DNA from: Globisporangium splendens
Taxonomy: Eukaryota > Oomycota > Peronosporomycetes > Pythiales > Pythiaceae
Assembly: GCA_006386115.1 (NCBI GenBank)
Contig: VFIW01000040.1
Coordinates: 1 to 64,000, forward strand
DNA length: 64,000 bases
Direction of reading: 5' to 3'
Part shown: positions 32,891 to 43,230 of the stretch, in pieces
How positions within the stretch are numbered: the first letter of the stretch is position 1
Layout: each line of letters begins with the position of its first letter
Made by a program: the position numbers and the translations under genes
The notes under the pieces: model-generated
Told to the model about the DNA's origin: nothing
What the model saw: only the letters and a program-made list of their open reading frames with translations
The model's database searches: none

Positions 32891-33436
32891 ATGGCGATGG
32901 CAGTCGAGTACTCGCAGTACCAGGGCGAGAAGCAGCTCGCGGAGCTCGTGAAGCTCATCGACAAGGACCTCTCGGAGCCCTACTCCATCTTCACCTACCG
33001 CTATTTCTTGTACAACTGGCCGGAGCTCAGTCTGCTCGCGCGCGTCAACCACAAGCTCGTCGGTGTGATCATCTGCCGCCAGGAGCAGATCGGCGTCAGC
33101 GAAGCATTGAGCCCCGGTGCCGCGATGCCCGAGAGCGACGTGAATGCGAACACGTCAGGAACCGCCGGTGATGCGCCGGTGCGCTGGCGCGGATACATCG
33201 CGATGCTCGCGGTGGAGAAGAAGTACCGGAAGCAGGGCATCGGCTCGCAGCTGGCGCAGCGCGCGATTGAGCTCATGGTCGCCAAGGGCTGCGAGGAGAT
33301 CATGCTCGAGACCGAGGTGACCAACAAGGGCGCGATCCGGCTGTACGAGAACATGGGCTTTGTGCGCGACGAGCGGCTCGTCAAGTACTATTTAAATGGC
33401 GGCGACGCGTTCCGCTTGAAGCTCTGGCTCAAGTAG
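32891..33436 (+). CDS. NAA30: NatC N-alpha-acetyltransferase catalytic subunit (NAA30/Mak3)
   Basis: A 181-residue GNAT-fold enzyme that, as the NatC catalytic subunit, acetylates N-termini beginning Met-Leu/Ile/Phe/Trp on nascent chains at the ribosome. Diagnostic NAA30/Mak3 stretches are LSEPYSIFTYRYFLYNWPEL (family substrate-binding region), RGYIAMLAV, the acetyl-CoA loop RKQGIGSQL, EIMLETEVTNKGAIRLYENM, GF and KYYLNGGDAFRLKLW. An insertion of about 25 polar residues (PGAAMPESDVNANTSGTA) sits before the RWRGYIAML strand. Start: ATG at 32891, or the in-frame ATG six bases later. No intron. It converges with MCM7, leaving only 115 bases between the stop codons. Confidence 0.93.
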   Translation: MAMAVEYSQYQGEKQLAELVKLIDKDLSEPYSIFTYRYFLYNWPELSLLARVNHKLVGVIICRQEQIGVSEALSPGAAMPESDVNANTSGTAGDAPVRWRGYIAMLAVEKKYRKQGIGSQLAQRAIELMVAKGCEEIMLETEVTNKGAIRLYENMGFVRDERLVKYYLNGGDAFRLKLWLK

Positions 33437-33551
33437 GATTGCGGTCTCGCACACAGAGAAAGTAGCATGATGACAATAGAGCAATGAACCTGATAAGAGA
33501 CCAGTTTGGTTTGCCTTGGTGTTGATATGGTAAGTAGTATTGTTATGCTCT

Positions 33552-36329
33552 TTACATGACGAAGTTGACCGACGTGCCGTTCGCGCTCATGTGCATGACG
33601 TCCAACCCTTCGTAGAATTGGATGCACGCCTTGAGCTGCTGCGATGTGAAGCCCTTGCGCAGCACGATCGGCTCGATCTCGCTCATCGGGATCGTGCTTG
33701 TCTTCCGGTCAGACGCAAACTCCAGGAGCATGCGGTAGATCTTGGACGTCGCGTCCGACGAGCCGCCGTGGTTGCCGAACCGCGCGCCTCCCGTCATCGC
33801 GCCGCCGCTGTACTTGCTGGAGCCGTACCCGTTCGCATCGTCTTGGTCCGAGAGCGACGATTTCGAGACGTACACGAGTCGAATCGCTTCGTCGACGTCC
33901 TGGTGGATCACTTCGGTCGCGAACCGAAGGCGCGCGAGCGCTTGCGACAACCGCAGGATACTCAGCAACTGTCGCGCCGTCATCGCCGTCTGCGCGTGGT
34001 TCGCGTCGTTCGCGCCTATGGATGCCCCACGCGAGAACTGACGCTGGCGCGCATGTTCGTTCACGTCCTGCTGCCGCAACGTCACGTATGCTTCGACGAT
34101 GTACCCGCAGAGACTTTCGGGGATACTCGGTTGGTACTGCTTCGCGATCGCGATAAAGTACCGCAACACGTCCGCGCGTACAGGTTCAAAGTTCATTTCT
34201 GGATTCTTGGAGAATCGATGCACATACGTGATATGGCGCGCCAGCGCTTCGTCGTTCTCGTAATTCGCGACATCGAGCAGCAAAAACAGCAAATCGAAAC
34301 GCGATAGCAGCGCGTTCGGCAGGTTGATGTTCTGCGACGCACTCAGCTTCTTGTTGTATCGGCCGTAGATCGGGTTTGCGGCCGCGAGCACCGACGTGCG
34401 CGCATTGAGCGTCGTCGTGATGCCCGCCTTCGCGATACTCACGGTCTGCTGCTCCATGACTTCGTGGATCGCTGTGCGATCGCCTTCCTCCATCTTATCG
34501 AACTCGTCGATCGCGCAAATGCCCATGTCCGCGAGCACGAGCGCGCCACCTTCGAGCGTCATCTCCTTTGTCATCGTGTCACGCACGACAGCTGCTGTGA
34601 GACCGACGCCCGAACTACCTTTGCCAGTCGTGTACACGCCACGCGGCGCGATCGTCGTGATGTGCTTGAGCAATTGAGATTTTGCAACACCAGGATCGCC
34701 CATCAGCAGGATGTTGATGTCACCACGAAGCCGCATGCCTTCGTCCATGCGCTTCGTGACGCCGCCGATCATGAGCAGGAGCAGCGCCTTCTTCACATCC
34801 TCGTGGCCGTAGATCTCAGGCGCGATCGATTGCGAGAGCATTTCGTACACATTGCCGCTTTCCTGGAGCCTGAGCACCTCGTTTTCCATTTCTTCGCTCG
34901 ATTCCATGGACGAGTACCGCTTCTTGTGGTTGATCACGTCGGTCGCTTCGAGGTACGTCTCCGTGATCAGTCCCATCTGCATCTGCCGCTGTGCCGAGTA
35001 CGGCAGCGGCAGGAAAATGCCACAAATCGTGATCAGCGCGCCTGGTTCGCACGTTCGCGTGAGCTCTCCTCGCAGGTACACGGTCAACGACCGCGGGATA
35101 TGGCCCATCGGCACCTGATCGGGCAGCTCCTGGAATTTGACCTCCTGGTATTTATCAAACTTGGATGCCTTGGTCTGCATGAGCAAGCGTCCGTTCTGTT
35201 GGTTCGTCTTGCAGCGATCACTCGGGCACTGCACCAACGGGTTGAATTGCCGCGAGTTTACTTCCTGGTACACCTCGTAGGCACAGGATTCGCACGTGTA
35301 CGTCGCGACCGTGAGCAGTGGTTTGACGTTCGAGACTCTCGTTACCATGCCCTTGATGCGCACGAGGCTGCCCACTTTGCCAGCTTTGACCTCGCGAATC
35401 GGGACCGCCTTGGTCTTCACACCCGGGATGATGCGCACTTCAAAGCGCCGCATCAAGGCAGGCGGAAAGATGTTGTTCGCATTCACCTCAGCGCTGCCAC
35501 TCGACTGCTGGGTCTGCTGTGCTAACTCCTGGGCGCGATGCAGACGCAGCACGTCTAGCACGTCCTGTGAGTCGGAGATGTCGCGCGTGGGCACGGGCAG
35601 GTTCTCGTCGATCGCTTCTGCAAACAGCGAAATGTAGCGTCTCGTGTTGCGCATGATGCGGCGCACGAGCTCTTCATCGTGCTCAAACTAGAAAGCATCA
35701 CAATAGAAGCAATAGTCAATATCGTGCTCAATGACGAGCTACGGCCATGTCAAAGAGCTGGAAAGGAAGCTGGAGACTCACGATTTGGATATCGTCCAAC
35801 GAGATCGGGACCGACGTTCGCTCGCGGTTGGCGACTTCTTGCTATCAAATAAGAGAGATATGAGTACAAAACATTAATATGATGCGCGCAATCGACACTG
35901 ATCCATTCAGTGTTTCAACATGTAGAAAAGGCAACGTACCAGCATGCGCGCATACTTCGGTCCGTCTTCTGGTTCATCCAGGTTCGACCGGAAATTCTGC
36001 AAAAACGCCGACAGTTTCGCTACACAGCCACCCCACATACACACAACGATCAGCACCCAATCGCATCCACTATTAGCCTTAAACCAACGCATTGCTGTTA
36101 TGTTTTTGTGGAGCGCATTTTCTGTCCCCGTTCTTCATATTGCTCATGGTGCCGCACCTTTTTCTTCCTGGTAATTCGACTGTCCAGGTGCCGCACCGGT
36201 CACCGTGCTGCCTACAGCGCCACCACCCCCACCTGCGAGCACGTCGCTCGCGCTGCTGCTGACACCGCCGAAAGAGCTGCGCGGGAGCGCTGCGTTGAAC
36301 GAATTCGGTCCGCGCGCAGCCATCGCCAT
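33552..36329 (-). CDS. MCM7: Replicative helicase subunit MCM7 (4 exons)
   Basis: Joined from exons 36329-36158, 36019-35940, 35841-35782 and 35687-33552, giving 815 residues; all three introns (138, 98 and 94 bases) are GT-AG. MCM7 is a subunit of the hexameric MCM2-7 ATPase, the motor that unwinds DNA at replication forks. The assignment as MCM7, not another MCM, rests on PALMRRFEV, VRIKGMVTRVSNVKP, the ATYTCESC block and ASIAPEIYGHEDVKKALLLL. Zinc Cys are C236, C239, C258 and C263. Walker A is GDPGVAKS (434-441), Walker B IDEFD (497-501) and the arginine finger SRFDL (566-570). The first exon encodes a Gly/Ser-rich N-terminal extension. The chosen ATG (36329) has a second ATG two codons later. 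It is divergent from SFI1-like copy B. Confidence 0.95.
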
Positions 36330-36377
36330 CGTCCTCGTTCTAAATGCAAATGTTGCGGGATCAGTTGGCGCTAGGTG

Positions 36378-36389
36378 TTTCCCGCCAAA
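36378..36389 (-). promoter_or_regulatory. E2F/DP-type site in the MCM7 promoter
   Basis: The minus strand reads TTTGGCGGGAAA, a full consensus E2F/DP site, 49 bases upstream of the MCM7 ATG. MCM genes are classic E2F targets in plants and animals, which supports S-phase regulation here (inference for this organism). Confidence 0.65.
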
Positions 36390-36406
36390 AACGATGGCCG
36401 TAAAGG

Positions 36407-36455
36407 TGTATTTATACCCAATCAAATATTTAGGTATCATTTTCAACCAATAAAA
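36407..36455 (-). promoter_or_regulatory. MCM7 TATA and CCAAT-box region
   Basis: On the minus strand two ATTGG boxes (36447-36451 and 36418-36422) precede GGGTATAAATA at about 36409-36419, about 80 bases upstream of the MCM7 ATG. The region lies between MCM7 and the divergent SFI1-like copy B, and a degraded copy is found at 28150-28199. Confidence 0.5.
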
Positions 36456-36534
36456 CTCATGGAACCTTTAATTTTCCATCAAGAAGGGATGCAAAAAGGA
36501 GAATGCAGATGGGAAGGATGCCATCTTGCCACCT

Positions 36535-39500
36535 ATCCGACTGTAATGCGCCGCAGGTGAGGCATTGCTTCTTCGCACATAAGTGTACGCCTGTGTGTGC
36601 TCTTTGTGTATGTGCGCTGCTTCAGTGCCTCGTCCGTAGGTAGAGAGTGAGTGGCGGTAGCTCCCTCGACGCCGTCCTGCACCAACTGCGAGGAGAGATC
36701 CACGCGAGTTTCGCCGCTCAGCGCGAGCTTCTCCAAGACGCCGGGGACGATTTCTGCCGAGCACTGCATGGCTACGATGTGCGGCGTTTGCCATTAGCTA
36801 CGGCTTCATGGCAGGTTCGCGGCAGTGAGCTCCACGACCAAGAGAGCGAACCACATCGTGGGAATGCGGGGTCCTCAGATCGCAATCACTCGCAGCACTG
36901 GGACGCGTTCAACCACTTGCTGGCGTCGATTGACACGACAGAACAGCAATCCAAGCGAACGCATGGGAGGCAGCTGCAGGAGGCTCAGCATGCTGCTGCT
37001 GGGATGCCAAGACCGTTGGTGCCGGAGCGAGATCGCCTGCGTCTGCATCTGCAGTCTTTAAAGCCGAAGGTGGCTGAGCAGAGACGCAGTGTCTCCCTTT
37101 CTCCTGAGGAGAGACGTGAATGGCTACAGACATGCGTTCGTGAATAGCGAGCACGTGCACGTGAAGCAGCAGATGCGCGGAAGAAGACCGTTATGGCGTA
37201 CCGCTATTTCCAAGATACCATGCAGCGCAAAACCTTCCGACAGTGGACTGCGACTTCGACCAAGAAGCGTTATCTCAAGCAACGCCACCGACAAACCGTA
37301 GTTGCTATCAATGCAATGGCTCTGCGGTGTGCGTACAGGACATGGATGCAGCGATATCGCTGGCGCATTGGACTTTACAAGCTACGAATTCTGCTCCGAC
37401 AGGCTCGACTCCGTCATGTGTTCGACTGCTGGATCAAGATTGCGACTTTGCAGCGGCAGATGTGCTTGTGGCAACGCCAACGAGAGCGACAATTGTGTCA
37501 TTCGGTGCTGCTTGGATGGCGCGCAGTAACAGCCGATCGCAGGGAAGTCGGCAAGATGAACACGTATGCAGCCAGCATGTACACGCAGAAGCTGTTACGC
37601 AAGGCCACGGCGCGACTCAAGCGCGTCGTACGCAATCGCATGGTCGTGACGGACATGCGACGTCGTCACACCCACCATCTGCTGCGGCGTCTCGTGGAAC
37701 GATGGTGCGTGTTCGTGGAAGCCAGGAAACGCGATAAGTTCGCGATCGCGTGGAGTCGCCAGAAGCTGTGCTCCCATGCCTTTGATCAGTGGTGCGCTCT
37801 GCGGTACCGCGAAAAGCAGCGATCACGAGCATTGCAGCGCTTCAGTCGACGGCGAGCGAGGAAATTGGTGAAATCGGTGTTCGCGACGTGGAATCGGAGC
37901 GTTGCGATTGGACTGAACCAGAAAAGAGCGCTTTTGGTAATGTGTTCACTCATATCGCGGTGTTTAACCAGGTCGCTGACTCAATTAAGTATGTGTGTCT
38001 TTGATTTCTTGGAATCTAGAGATGCGTCCAGAAGCGTAACGTGTGTGTGCCGTTTACCCATTGGTGCACGATCTCCAAGAGTTTCGCGGCACGTGAGGCA
38101 AGTTTTCTCCACAAGAAAGCCCGTCGTGCCGTATGGAAATGGTACAAAGGCACTCGCGACGCCATGAAAGTCAAGAGCATTGTGTCGGTGGTAGCGAATC
38201 GTGAGGCAACACGGGTTCTTCGTGACGTCGGGTGGGCACCGTGGCGGGCCATGTACGTGTGGACGGTCAAGAAGCACGAGTACGAAGCAACGTGGAGATA
38301 TTGTTACCTGCAGCGCATCTGGGTAAAACTGGTTGACGCAGTGCAGCGGCAACGAGGAAGCAGATTGGTTCATGCCAAGGCAATGGCGTACTTTAGCAAG
38401 ACGCGGATGCGGCGTGGGTTCCAGTCATGGCTGCAATCCTGTGCAGCTATGCGAGAGAAGAAGGCGAGAAAGGATCGAGCGGACGGACTGCATCGTGCAC
38501 ACACAATGACGCGCGTTTTTCTCATGTTGAGGCAAAACCAGTCAAGTGCAGCGTCGACCAAAGTCGGTGATATGCATTTTATCCGTCGCATCTTGAAACG
38601 ATGGGCACAGGTCGTGGTATCCAATAAGCAACATCGCCGCGAGAGGCTCGCGAAATTTGTTGTGCGCATGACGCGACTGTCGATGCAGTTGTGCTTCGAT
38701 CAGTGGATAGTGTGCATCCAAGCGAGGAGACGAAAGCGCATGCTGCGGGTGTTCAGCAAGTGGAAAACAATCCCGAAAACGAGCAAACTGTATGTGCAGC
38801 TCCAGTGTTTGTCCTGCAGGATACGCAAGCGTATGCTCTGGAGAAAATGGGTGCACAAGTGTCGGTACTTTTCGCGATTACGAGCAACAGCACAGCTGGT
38901 GGCAAAGCGCCAAGAGATATCGACAATGAAGTATGTTTTCGTGGATCTCTGGCTCGTCAAAGCTGCCAATTACGGTTTGGCGTCCAAGAAACTACATCAA
39001 GTCGCGGAGAACACCGCCAAAGCATCATTCTCAAGCGCTGGTTGCTCCTGAGGCGTGACGGAGTCGCAAGAAAGCAAGCCGTGAAATTGTACGAGCGTTC
39101 GTTGAAAAGAGCGTCGTTCCATCGTCTCCAACGCCTGGTGGTTGATGTCAAGCGCAGGGTTCGAGCCTGGAAGATTCGTTGTCTCCGTGTGCATTGGCAA
39201 CGCTGGGTGCAGTTGCTGGAGCGAAAGGAGGTATTGCGCAATGCAAACTTCTACTGGAGGCAATTCCGTCTGCGCCGTGCTGTGTCCACGTGGCAAACAC
39301 GAGTTGATCAGGCGGCTCGATTGCATTATCAGCTCGAAGTCACCATTTCGTGGCGAATCGCTATCGCTAGGCAAACGATGTTTAGCAAGTGGCAATCGTA
39401 CGTGGAGCAGAGTGAGCGCTATCGTCAGTGTGCTCGTGCGGTGCAGTGGCGAATCGTGGGTCGAAGTGTCTGGAGCCGCTGGCGCAGAGCGCTCTTGCAA

Positions 39501-40320
39501 CACTCAATGAATCGAGTGATACTGCGGCGGTATTGGGATGCGCTACTGCAGGTCGTCAAGCGTCGGCAGGTCGCGAAGAGTATGTGGCGGTACGCGATGA
39601 TTCGAGTCCGGTTGTCCAAATGGCTGCATTTCTGGCACCAGTGTATGGAACAGCTCAGGGAACGCCAGAACTGCATGATGGCCATGGTGAAGAAGCAGCA
39701 AAAGCGAACAATGAGAGCGTTTTTTGCTGCGTGGTCGCAATTTCTTCTCGTTCACGCGTTTCGACTAGTTCGTGAAACGCGAGAAAACCGTCGGTGGACT
39801 CGCAAAGTTTGGGATACATGGACACTGCGCTGTCGTGTGCAAAAGTGGATTCGCACCTCGCAGCGAAAGTTGCTTTGGAAAGTGTTCATCTTTGGGCTCA
39901 AGCGTCACGCGTTCGATTGTCAGGCGTACTGTGAAGTGAGGTTTCGCTACGAGAACCGACTGTTGCTTTCGTCGTTAACGCAATGGCGCGTCGAGTGGTG
40001 GCTGCGAATCTCTCAGCGGTGAATTCTATGGCAGCAAAAGCAGTGGATGATGAAGAAATGGATCGAGTTTGCTACAAAGCGCCGTCAAAAGCGAAAACTG
40101 TCAGCGTATGTGAAGCAATTGCATCGTTTCCACCAGGCAAGCGAACGAGTGAAGACCACGAGAAGAGCGCGCGTGTTTCAAGAAGCTTGGATCCTGCAAA
40201 AGCAAGCCGACGCCTGCCGACAGATCAAAAGAGATGCTTTTGAAGCATGGGAGCTGGTAGCGAGATGCAATGCACATGGCCGAAAGAAACGTATGGAGAA
40301 GCAACAAACACTCGCTGCAG
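36535..40320 (+). repeat. Inverted repeat 1, arm B (3.8 kb)
   Basis: Reverse-complement copy of 24309-28118 with only a few base differences and one 24-base deletion near 39499. The repeat ends sharply at CTGCAG (40315-40320); beyond it the two copies are still alignable but strongly diverged. Confidence 0.9.
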
Positions 40321-40379
40321 GTCCTGCGGCGTCAGATCACGAATATCTTTTGGGATATCAAGATACCCTCGAATGTTAA
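36647..40379 (+). pseudogene. SFI1-like Trp-rich repeat protein, copy B (pseudogene)
   Basis: Near-identical copy of the gene at 23995-28006, same structure: open segment 36647-37144, in-frame TAG at 37145-37147, then open from 37148. It has the 83-base intron at 37937-38019 and a frame change near 39010-39040. It also has lesions of its own. A 24-base in-frame deletion removes eight codons between two TGCAA direct repeats (near 39499). A CGA to TGA change at 40020-40022 stops the frame where copy A reads Arg. After 40320 the tail is unlike copy A and ends at 40379. It starts about 320 bases from the divergent MCM7 ATG. With three disruptions it is unlikely to make a full protein, though an N-terminal product is possible. 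Confidence 0.7.
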
Positions 40380-40380
40380 C

Positions 40381-40822
40381 GCTTATGATGGCAATCAGCA
40401 CCAGAGAGTCAAACTCTCTTTGCAGTACCAAATGGTGACTCTGCGAATTCACCACAAATGATCAAAGCGAGAGGAGGAGAAGAGTGTGATTATGAAAATT
40501 CAGCGGCGAGCGCGGCAAAAGCCAATCTGAGCAGACACGAGCACTATTACGACTGCGAAACGACCATTGGCTTGTCAACGATGGCTTCGCAGTCGTGTTT
40601 GTGTCAATCCACCCACCTGACAGTCCATTGACTGGGCACTGCAGCTACCATGGGTTACACAGACCTGAGTTTTTTTGACACAGGATACGATTTCATGCGT
40701 ACAAACTGAAGGACGTCAATTAAAAAAATACAATTAAGGATGGTAAATCGATTGAGCTGCTCCTCTAATTGCCAGAGCCATGGCTTCTCTCTGTCTTCGC
40801 ACCTCATTAGCCTGAAGCAGCA
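40381..40822. other. Intergenic between convergent genes
   Basis: About 440 bases between SFI1-like copy B and the RBR-like gene 2. The first 50 bases still resemble the tail of copy A. Otherwise I see nothing. Confidence 0.45.
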
Positions 40823-42403
40823 TTATTGCTCCGTTTGTTGCTGCTCAAGGTGAGCAGCTTCGATCCCTGTGTCTGGACTCGTCGTTTGCTTCGTTGCGGC
40901 TCGGTAGCGCCTCACCATCGCACACAGCAGTGGTCGGTGGGTGCGGATCAATCGGTTCAAGCGCATTTCACGCATCGTCGCGTCCAACGAACGGATCTTC
41001 TGTGCCGAGCGACGGAAGTTGCGAGTCCAGCGTTCCCACTCTAGAAACTCCGTTTCTGACGCCGGAGCTAGCTGTTTGCGCTGCTGCTGCTGCCGTGCGA
41101 CCTCGGTCTCCCACTGGATCGATTGGCCGCACACGCACCGCACAGAATCGCAGCCATCGACCTTCACGAGCGTCACGTGGCAGCCGCGGCACTGCAGCAC
41201 GCAGTCGGCCTCCACAAAGTCGTCGCACTGGCCATTGTGGTGCACGCTCGCCTTGCATTTGAAGCACACGATCCCGTCGCAGCAGTGTGTTCGCGTATCT
41301 GGGTGCAAAAAGAGGTGGTGCAGCAACAGCGTCGCGCGTCGCTCGTCGTCGACGATCATGCCCAGCATCTTCCAGAAGATCATCTCGGCGTTGTCCTGAA
41401 AGGTGTCCACGATAAAATCGTAGAGCACGCCTGCGTCTTCACGGTGAAAGCAGAAGGCCCGACAGCGTTTCCGCAGCGTCGGGATCTGCAACGCTTGCGA
41501 GCGTGGAAGCTTCACGCGCCAATAACTTTGTGCGTTCTCGTCTGCGTCACTCGATCGAGTCTTGTAGTTTGGCAGGTGCGTGTAGGACGAGTTGTGGCAG
41601 CATGGGGACTGAAACTCACAGCTTTGGCGGCACAACGTCTCGTACTTTTCCAGCACGTGGGAGTTGTCGAACTGCCACGCATCGTCATTCGCAGGAGGAG
41701 GAGTAGTTGCTGGTGCTGCTTGGTTATCGGTTGCCTCTGCTGTCTCCGTCGCTGTTGTCTCTGCGGCCTGTGCTGTTTCTGTGGTCTCGCTATCAGCAGT
41801 CTCAGTGGTCTCCCCTGCTTGTGTTGCCTCTGTAGTCGCTGCTGGCGTCTGTGGCTCGGGGCTTGCAACAAACTTTGCCCACTGGTTCTTGTTCATCAGA
41901 TTCAAGCACACGGGGCAGCGCACTTTCGGGAGCACACCTGGGTAAAACGAGTACACGCTCGCCGTGAGGTGCTGCACGAGACACAGCGAGCAAGTCTCTG
42001 CGACGCACGTTTTACCACACAATTGCGTCACGATCTCATCCACAAGCATCACGTCCATGCAGATCTGGCAGACCGCAAACATTGGCTCTTCATAGTCGTG
42101 GCACGTTTCCTGACAGGACATCATCGCTGTCTCAACATCCTGTAGCTGCTCAGAAGGGGACGAAGGCAGCTCCTGCTTTGGCGCAGCTTCATCAACAAGC
42201 AGCTTCTCGCTCTCGAGTGTTTCTTTATCGTTGGTGGACTCTAGAATGTCGGTAATGGGTTGATTTTCGCCGCCTTGCTCCATTTGCAACAGGACTGCGC
42301 TCTTGCGTCCTTCGTGCTCGAACTCCAATGCGTAGACACCGCCAAGGGTGAGACTCTCGGCTGCCCGCGTAGCAACGTCGTCGCTGCTGTCAGGGAACCC
42401 CAT
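40823..42403 (-). CDS. Divergent RBR (RING-IBR-RING) protein 2, probable E3 ubiquitin ligase
   Basis: About 526 residues from the ATG at 42403 (MGFPDSSDD). The frame extends upstream to 42484, but that part is basic and the inner ATG is favoured. Motif order equals that of the gene at 18062: RING1-like CQICMD...LCGKTC...C-x2-C...CPVC, an IBR half-finger CFKCKASVHHNGQC, and an Rcat-like end QCRGC...DGC-x4-CVCGQ with the candidate ubiquitin-accepting Cys in DGC. A Thr/Glu/Ala low-complexity insertion (TTEATQAGETTETADSETTE-type) lies after RING1 and is absent from the paralogue. The C-terminus carries RLNRLIRTHRP and ends Gln-rich. Probable ubiquitin ligase; target unknown. Confidence 0.73.
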   Translation of the reverse strand: MGFPDSSDDVATRAAESLTLGGVYALEFEHEGRKSAVLLQMEQGGENQPITDILESTNDKETLESEKLLVDEAAPKQELPSSPSEQLQDVETAMMSCQETCHDYEEPMFAVCQICMDVMLVDEIVTQLCGKTCVAETCSLCLVQHLTASVYSFYPGVLPKVRCPVCLNLMNKNQWAKFVASPEPQTPAATTEATQAGETTETADSETTETAQAAETTATETAEATDNQAAPATTPPPANDDAWQFDNSHVLEKYETLCRQSCEFQSPCCHNSSYTHLPNYKTRSSDADENAQSYWRVKLPRSQALQIPTLRKRCRAFCFHREDAGVLYDFIVDTFQDNAEMIFWKMLGMIVDDERRATLLLHHLFLHPDTRTHCCDGIVCFKCKASVHHNGQCDDFVEADCVLQCRGCHVTLVKVDGCDSVRCVCGQSIQWETEVARQQQQRKQLAPASETEFLEWERWTRNFRRSAQKIRSLDATMREMRLNRLIRTHRPLLCAMVRRYRAATKQTTSPDTGIEAAHLEQQQTEQ

Positions 42404-43230
42404 CGTAGCTCTAATAGATGGCGGAGATGCGAAGCGCTTGATGCTTTTTGAAGAATGAGTTCGCTTTTCTCTTTGCCTTTCCACAGAAAGAACCAGCTCG
42501 AAGGGTTACATTGAGACTTTCGTTTTTCTCGAGAGTGATGGTGCAAAAAGTGTTCTTCACAGGGGTCTGAGTGATGATCTTTGGGTACATTTTTTCTTTG
42601 TGATACTGGCTGATCGATCGACGAATGGAGTGGATGCATGGGTTGATATCATTTGTTTGACTCCTCAGACGAAATGTTGGAGAGAGTGAGATGACTGATC
42701 GTGTAGTTATTTGATGGACTGGCGGCAGCAACTCACTGCACAGGAGCCGAGTAGACTATGAGCCACAACTACGATTGCGAAGGCGTTCTCAGGAGATCAA
42801 TGGTGATGTGCACGCCTCATCAAGTGCTCGTGTTTGTGTCTTGTCCTCATCTTCTCAGCTTTGGTGGCTGCTGGTACTAGTCAAACACTCGTGTGCCAAA
42901 AAGCATTCAGACTGAGGCAGTAGCCAACATTTTCGAGTGAATCAACTTGTTGGGGGTCTCAACAATAACCTTTTGTTGCTGCTAAACAGGCAACATGGAA
43001 AGGAATGATTAGCGCTTGAACGCCATCACTGCTCCCTCTATAAATCGCACATCAACTCTTTCACTCACTAAAACTACACATTCTCACAAAAAGACTGCAC
43101 TGATGTTGAGGTAAACAAAAACGCAACTGCAACTTGTCAAACGAGATCACATCCGATTAAGTACGACTTCAACTCCATACAGAACCGCCAATTAACGCCA
43201 ACCTGCATTCTCAGATCCAACGTGTTCCAG
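42404..43230. other. Intergenic
   Basis: About 0.8 kb between divergent genes, with no gene recognised. The last bases before 43231 are homologous to, but diverged from, those upstream of the inverted hydrolase copy. Confidence 0.45.

Noticed and set aside
33540..35525. Plus-strand open frames opposite MCM7
   Set aside because: They are shadows of a highly conserved gene whose exons and splice sites are all accounted for on the minus strand.
33552..36329. MCM5 as the identity of the helicase gene
   Set aside because: Considered first, but PALMRRFEV, VTRVSNVKP, ATYTCESC and the absence of MCM5-specific stretches identify MCM7.
24309..40320. Inverted repeat 1 as the long terminal parts of a mobile element
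   Set aside because: The arms carry an SFI1-like host gene, the centre carries three conserved housekeeping genes, and I saw no transposase or integrase domain or obvious target-site duplication.
41123..42145. 340-codon plus-strand frame opposite RBR-like gene 2
   Set aside because: Cys- and Val-rich translation that mirrors the zinc-finger codons of the minus-strand gene; no independent evidence.
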